Assembly (NCBI RefSeq): GCF_947654275.1
Contig: NZ_CANTJS010000034.1
Coordinates: 1-33,906, forward strand
Direction of reading: 5' to 3'
Source of the DNA: an uncultured Oscillibacter sp.
GTDB lineage: Bacteria > Bacillota > Clostridia > Oscillospirales > Oscillospiraceae
Length of the DNA stretch: 33,906 nt
Shown here: one piece after another, positions 32,056 to 33,906 of the stretch
How the letters are laid out: each line of letters begins with the position of its first letter
Position numbering within the stretch: the first letter of the stretch is position 1
The notes under the pieces: model-generated
The model's input: only the letters and a program-made list of their open reading frames with translations
Database searches by the model: none
Told to the model about the DNA's origin: nothing
Made by a program: the position numbers and the translations under genes

Positions 32056-32998
32056 AAGAATATTCCTCCCGGCTGGTCATTTGGAATTGGCCGTCCTTCA
32101 GCTCCCAGATTTCCGTGAAATAGGAAAAGGTGTTGCCGGCGTTGAGCTCTTGAATCGGAACTTCCCGGCGGACGAGAACCAGGTCGGACTCGATACTCCA
32201 GCGGCCGTTCCCCGGCGGGATCGGCTCCCGGCCCTCCGGCGGGACCCAGGTCTCCTCCGCCCAGCCCCGGTCAATGTCCAGCTGGCCGGGGGGTTCGGGT
32301 TCAAAGTCGCAGGTGCTCCGCTCCACCCGGCTGAGGTACAGGTCTCCGTTTTCGTCGGGCCGGTAGACCTCCGTAATCCACTGGGACCCGGCCATCCCGG
32401 CTTTATACCCGCTGGTAAGCTCCCGGGTATCCGGATGGGCCTCCGCTCCCTGGAGCACGAAGGCATATTGGTACTGCTCCGTTTCCTCGTCCCACAGCCA
32501 GTAGTAATAGGGAATTGTGTTGTTGGCGGGCCAGCCGAAGAGGCCCAAATCCGTGTTCCCGTCGAAATTCAGGTCTGCCGCCTCCATGCAGCCCTCCGGC
32601 TCCCAGCAGGAGGTGTACTCGCTGACGCTTTCGCCTGGAAGGAGGTCGCCGTCCCCCCAGAAAGCCATGTTTGCCTCCCAGGCCTGGACGTTTTGGAGGA
32701 GCTTGTCCCCATCGTACACCCGGACCTCCCGGACGCCGCAGGTATACTCGTCCTCCACCTTCCCCACGGCCTCCAGCCGGAGGGTCCGCCCGTCCGCCAG
32801 GGGCGCGTCCAGGGTCAGGAGGACATGGTCCTCCGTCCCGTCTATGGGGGGCTCCCCTTCCGGAGGCGTTTCCGCCGGGACAGGGTCCGCCAGGGCCTCC
32901 TGGGGCGGCGGGGCCGGGGGTTCCTCCTCCGTCTCCGCCGGGGCGGCGCAGGCGGAGAGGAGCAGAAGCAGCAGAAGCAGGCTGGCGATTCGTCTCAT
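32039..32998 (-). CDS. Putative lipoprotein with FG-GAP/VCBS-like motif
   Basis: A 319-residue lipoprotein. MRRIAS, an eight-leucine core and lipobox LSAC (Cys17) are followed by a Pro/Glu-rich spacer (about 18-60). A C-terminal-directed beta-rich domain carries AADLNFDGNTDLGLFGWPAN (about residues 155-175), the DxNxDG pattern of FG-GAP/VCBS or XAC2610-type calcium-binding proteins. The role is unknown; surface binding is plausible. The start is ATG 32998: an ATG at 33007 abuts the AAAGGA site itself. A TATATT at about 33064-33069 may be its -10, without a good -35. It overlaps the downstream ModE-type gene. Confidence 0.85.
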   Translation of the reverse strand: MRRIASLLLLLLLLSACAAPAETEEEPPAPPPQEALADPVPAETPPEGEPPIDGTEDHVLLTLDAPLADGRTLRLEAVGKVEDEYTCGVREVRVYDGDKLLQNVQAWEANMAFWGDGDLLPGESVSEYTSCWEPEGCMEAADLNFDGNTDLGLFGWPANNTIPYYYWLWDEETEQYQYAFVLQGAEAHPDTRELTSGYKAGMAGSQWITEVYRPDENGDLYLSRVERSTCDFEPEPPGQLDIDRGWAEETWVPPEGREPIPPGNGRWSIESDLVLVRREVPIQELNAGNTFSYFTEIWELKDGQFQMTSREEYSYEDEP

Positions 32999-33283
32999 GG
33001 CAGGCATCCTTTCTGTATGGTCCGGGGCCCTCCCGAGAGGCGCTGCCCCGGACCGTTTTCCCCAATATAACAGGTTTTCCGCCGGAAAGGGTAACAATCG
33101 AGTAACAGTTTTCCGGTCTCCCGCCGGGAGAGCTGTCCACATGATTTCCCGGAAGCATTCCCTTTCGCGTCCTTTTCTAAAGAGGCGGGCAGCCGCCTGA
33201 TAAGCCGGAATCCTCCGGTCCGGACATTCACGATAGAATGCCCGCAGCCACAGCAATCATGCAGACTGAGCACACCCCCGCGC

Positions 33284-33450
33284 TGAGAACCTGTATTCAT
33301 AGCCGGGGGATGCTGGATGTGCGAGGATTTTTCCTGTCAGACAAGGAGGTTTTCCGCGGCAATCCTGACGGATTGCAAGGGAAACCGACGCAGTATGGCG
33401 GGAAAAAGATCGCTCAGACAGCGTTCAGCGGTTGTGAATACAGGTTCTGA
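33284..33450. mobile_element. MITE copy 2, 161 bp
   Basis: The element from GAACCTGTATTCA (33287-33299) to TGAATACAGGTTC (33435-33447) is flanked by the direct repeat TGA (33284-33286 and 33448-33450). It is the same length and orientation as copy 1 and about 91 percent identical by eye, including the inner hairpin GCAATCC-TGAC-GGATTGC (33359-33376). The different target duplication shows a separate insertion rather than a segmental copy. It lies between the lipoprotein gene's upstream region and the 3' end of a small membrane-peptide gene. Confidence 0.9.
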
Positions 33451-33459
33451 ATACAAGAA

Positions 33460-33567
33460 TCACTTTTTGACCCTTTGCTCCCCTTTGACCGCCATATCTA
33501 TCCGGTCTGAAAACAGGGCGCAGAGAACGGCGGCGGCTATCATAAACAGTGCCAACCTTCTTTCCAT
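33460..33567 (-). CDS. Small hydrophobic peptide, 35 aa
   Basis: A 35-residue product starting MERR, with one membrane-spanning core (LALFMIAAAVLCALF) and a charged, Lys-ending C-terminus (VKGEQRVKK). It is too short for ordinary gene callers, but GGAGG lies 6 bases before the ATG and a sigma-A promoter (TTGCCG-17-TATAAT) sits about 35 bases upstream. It could be a small membrane regulator or a type I toxin-like peptide; no antisense RNA was identified. Its stop lies 10 bases beyond the right end of MITE copy 2, so transcription would run into the element. Confidence 0.55.
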   Translation of the reverse strand: MERRLALFMIAAAVLCALFSDRIDMAVKGEQRVKK

Positions 33568-33600
33568 ATTACCCTCCTCAAAATCCAATTCCATTGATTG

Positions 33601-33629
33601 ATTATAGCATGCCGTCATTGCCCCGGCAA
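33601..33629 (-). promoter_or_regulatory. Promoter of the 35-aa peptide gene
   Basis: On the minus strand TTGCCG (33629-33624) and a perfect TATAAT (33606-33601) are 17 bases apart, giving a leader of roughly 27 bases that includes the GGAGG site. Confidence 0.6.
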
Positions 33630-33906
33630 CCTGGTTTTGAAGAAAGGCGTGTCCCATTGGCGGATTTTATTTTGCACGGGCCGGGCTCTTTCCCGGTCCC
33701 TCTGCCGGAAGTCCGGCACAATTGGAAGAACGGGAGCACGGGCGGACACAGAAGCCCGCCCCTATAGGTGTTGCTGTAGGGACCGGGCGCAAAGCCTGCT
33801 CCCTCCTTCTGACAAAATGCGCGAATGGACGCTCCCACCCTACACGGAAATCAAGGCGGGAATACAAGGGATATTTTTGTAGTATTCCAGAAGCAATCAG
33901 CATCGT
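33630..33906. other. Window end without a recognised gene
   Basis: No convincing coding frame is seen on either strand. A GC-rich patch (about 33742-33775) with GCCCGCCCCTATAG and TGTAGGGACCGGGCGC looks like the palindromic, GC-rich intergenic repeats common in gut Clostridia, but only one copy is present so the class cannot be confirmed. Confidence 0.4.

Noticed and set aside
33602..33903. Small open frames at the right edge
   Set aside because: Translations look like those of GC-rich intergenic repeats, with no start signals; the window ends before context can help.

Overview
The window looks like chromosome from a GC-rich gut Firmicute, most likely Oscillospiraceae (Flavonifractor, Oscillibacter or Lawsonibacter-like). 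This is inferred from the GC-rich coding sequence, AGGAGG ribosome binding sites, sigma-A type promoters, an SLH-domain surface protein, a BusR-type regulator and purine-rich heptamer repeats between genes. No rRNA, tRNA or CRISPR array was seen, and no transposase gene is present. Most of the window is ordinary housekeeping and stress-response chromosome.

Layout, left part: a small unknown gene (135-617) converges on a divergent lysR/lysE-type pair whose shared control region carries a clear LysR box. Next is rpsB-tsf, closed by a bidirectional terminator. On the minus strand lie an SLH-domain protein with a putative cysteine-peptidase C-terminus and a YjbQ-family gene. An almost palindromic 30 bp divergent promoter separates these from a plus-strand operon: Smr-domain protein, nitrilase-like amidase, methyltransferase-like protein (6267-7664). 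A long minus-strand run follows, read polA, unknown, P-loop kinase, EamA transporter, membrane-tethered SUFU-like protein, rimI, GNAT, tsaD (15847 down to 7717), with several 4-base start/stop overlaps.

Middle part: an AT-rich FlaR-like kinase gene that looks horizontally acquired, a large lipoprotein and an SMI1/KNR4-type protein. A compact osmoprotectant operon comes next: a BusR-like GntR/RCK_C regulator, a CBS-containing OpuCA ATPase, a permease, and a permease fused to its binding protein. By family knowledge this is a cyclic-di-AMP-linked betaine or related uptake locus, potentially controlled both at transcription and at transporter activity. It is followed by an ECF sigma factor with a probable self-promoter and a co-translated membrane anti-sigma candidate.

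Right part: pyruvate kinase, whose leader is interrupted by a 161 bp MITE; a PcrA/UvrD helicase preceded by a three-codon overlapping mini-ORF; then a minus-strand group of a lipoprotein, a ModE-type regulator and a 100-residue protein with 17 cysteines. A second copy of the MITE and a probable 35-residue membrane peptide gene lie at the right end. The two MITE copies have 13 bp perfect terminal inverted repeats and different 3 bp TNA target duplications (TAA and TGA), showing separate transposition events. Heptamer arrays abut or overlap the stop codons of five genes. These two repeat systems, the BusR-Opu locus and the cysteine-rich protein are the most interesting content.
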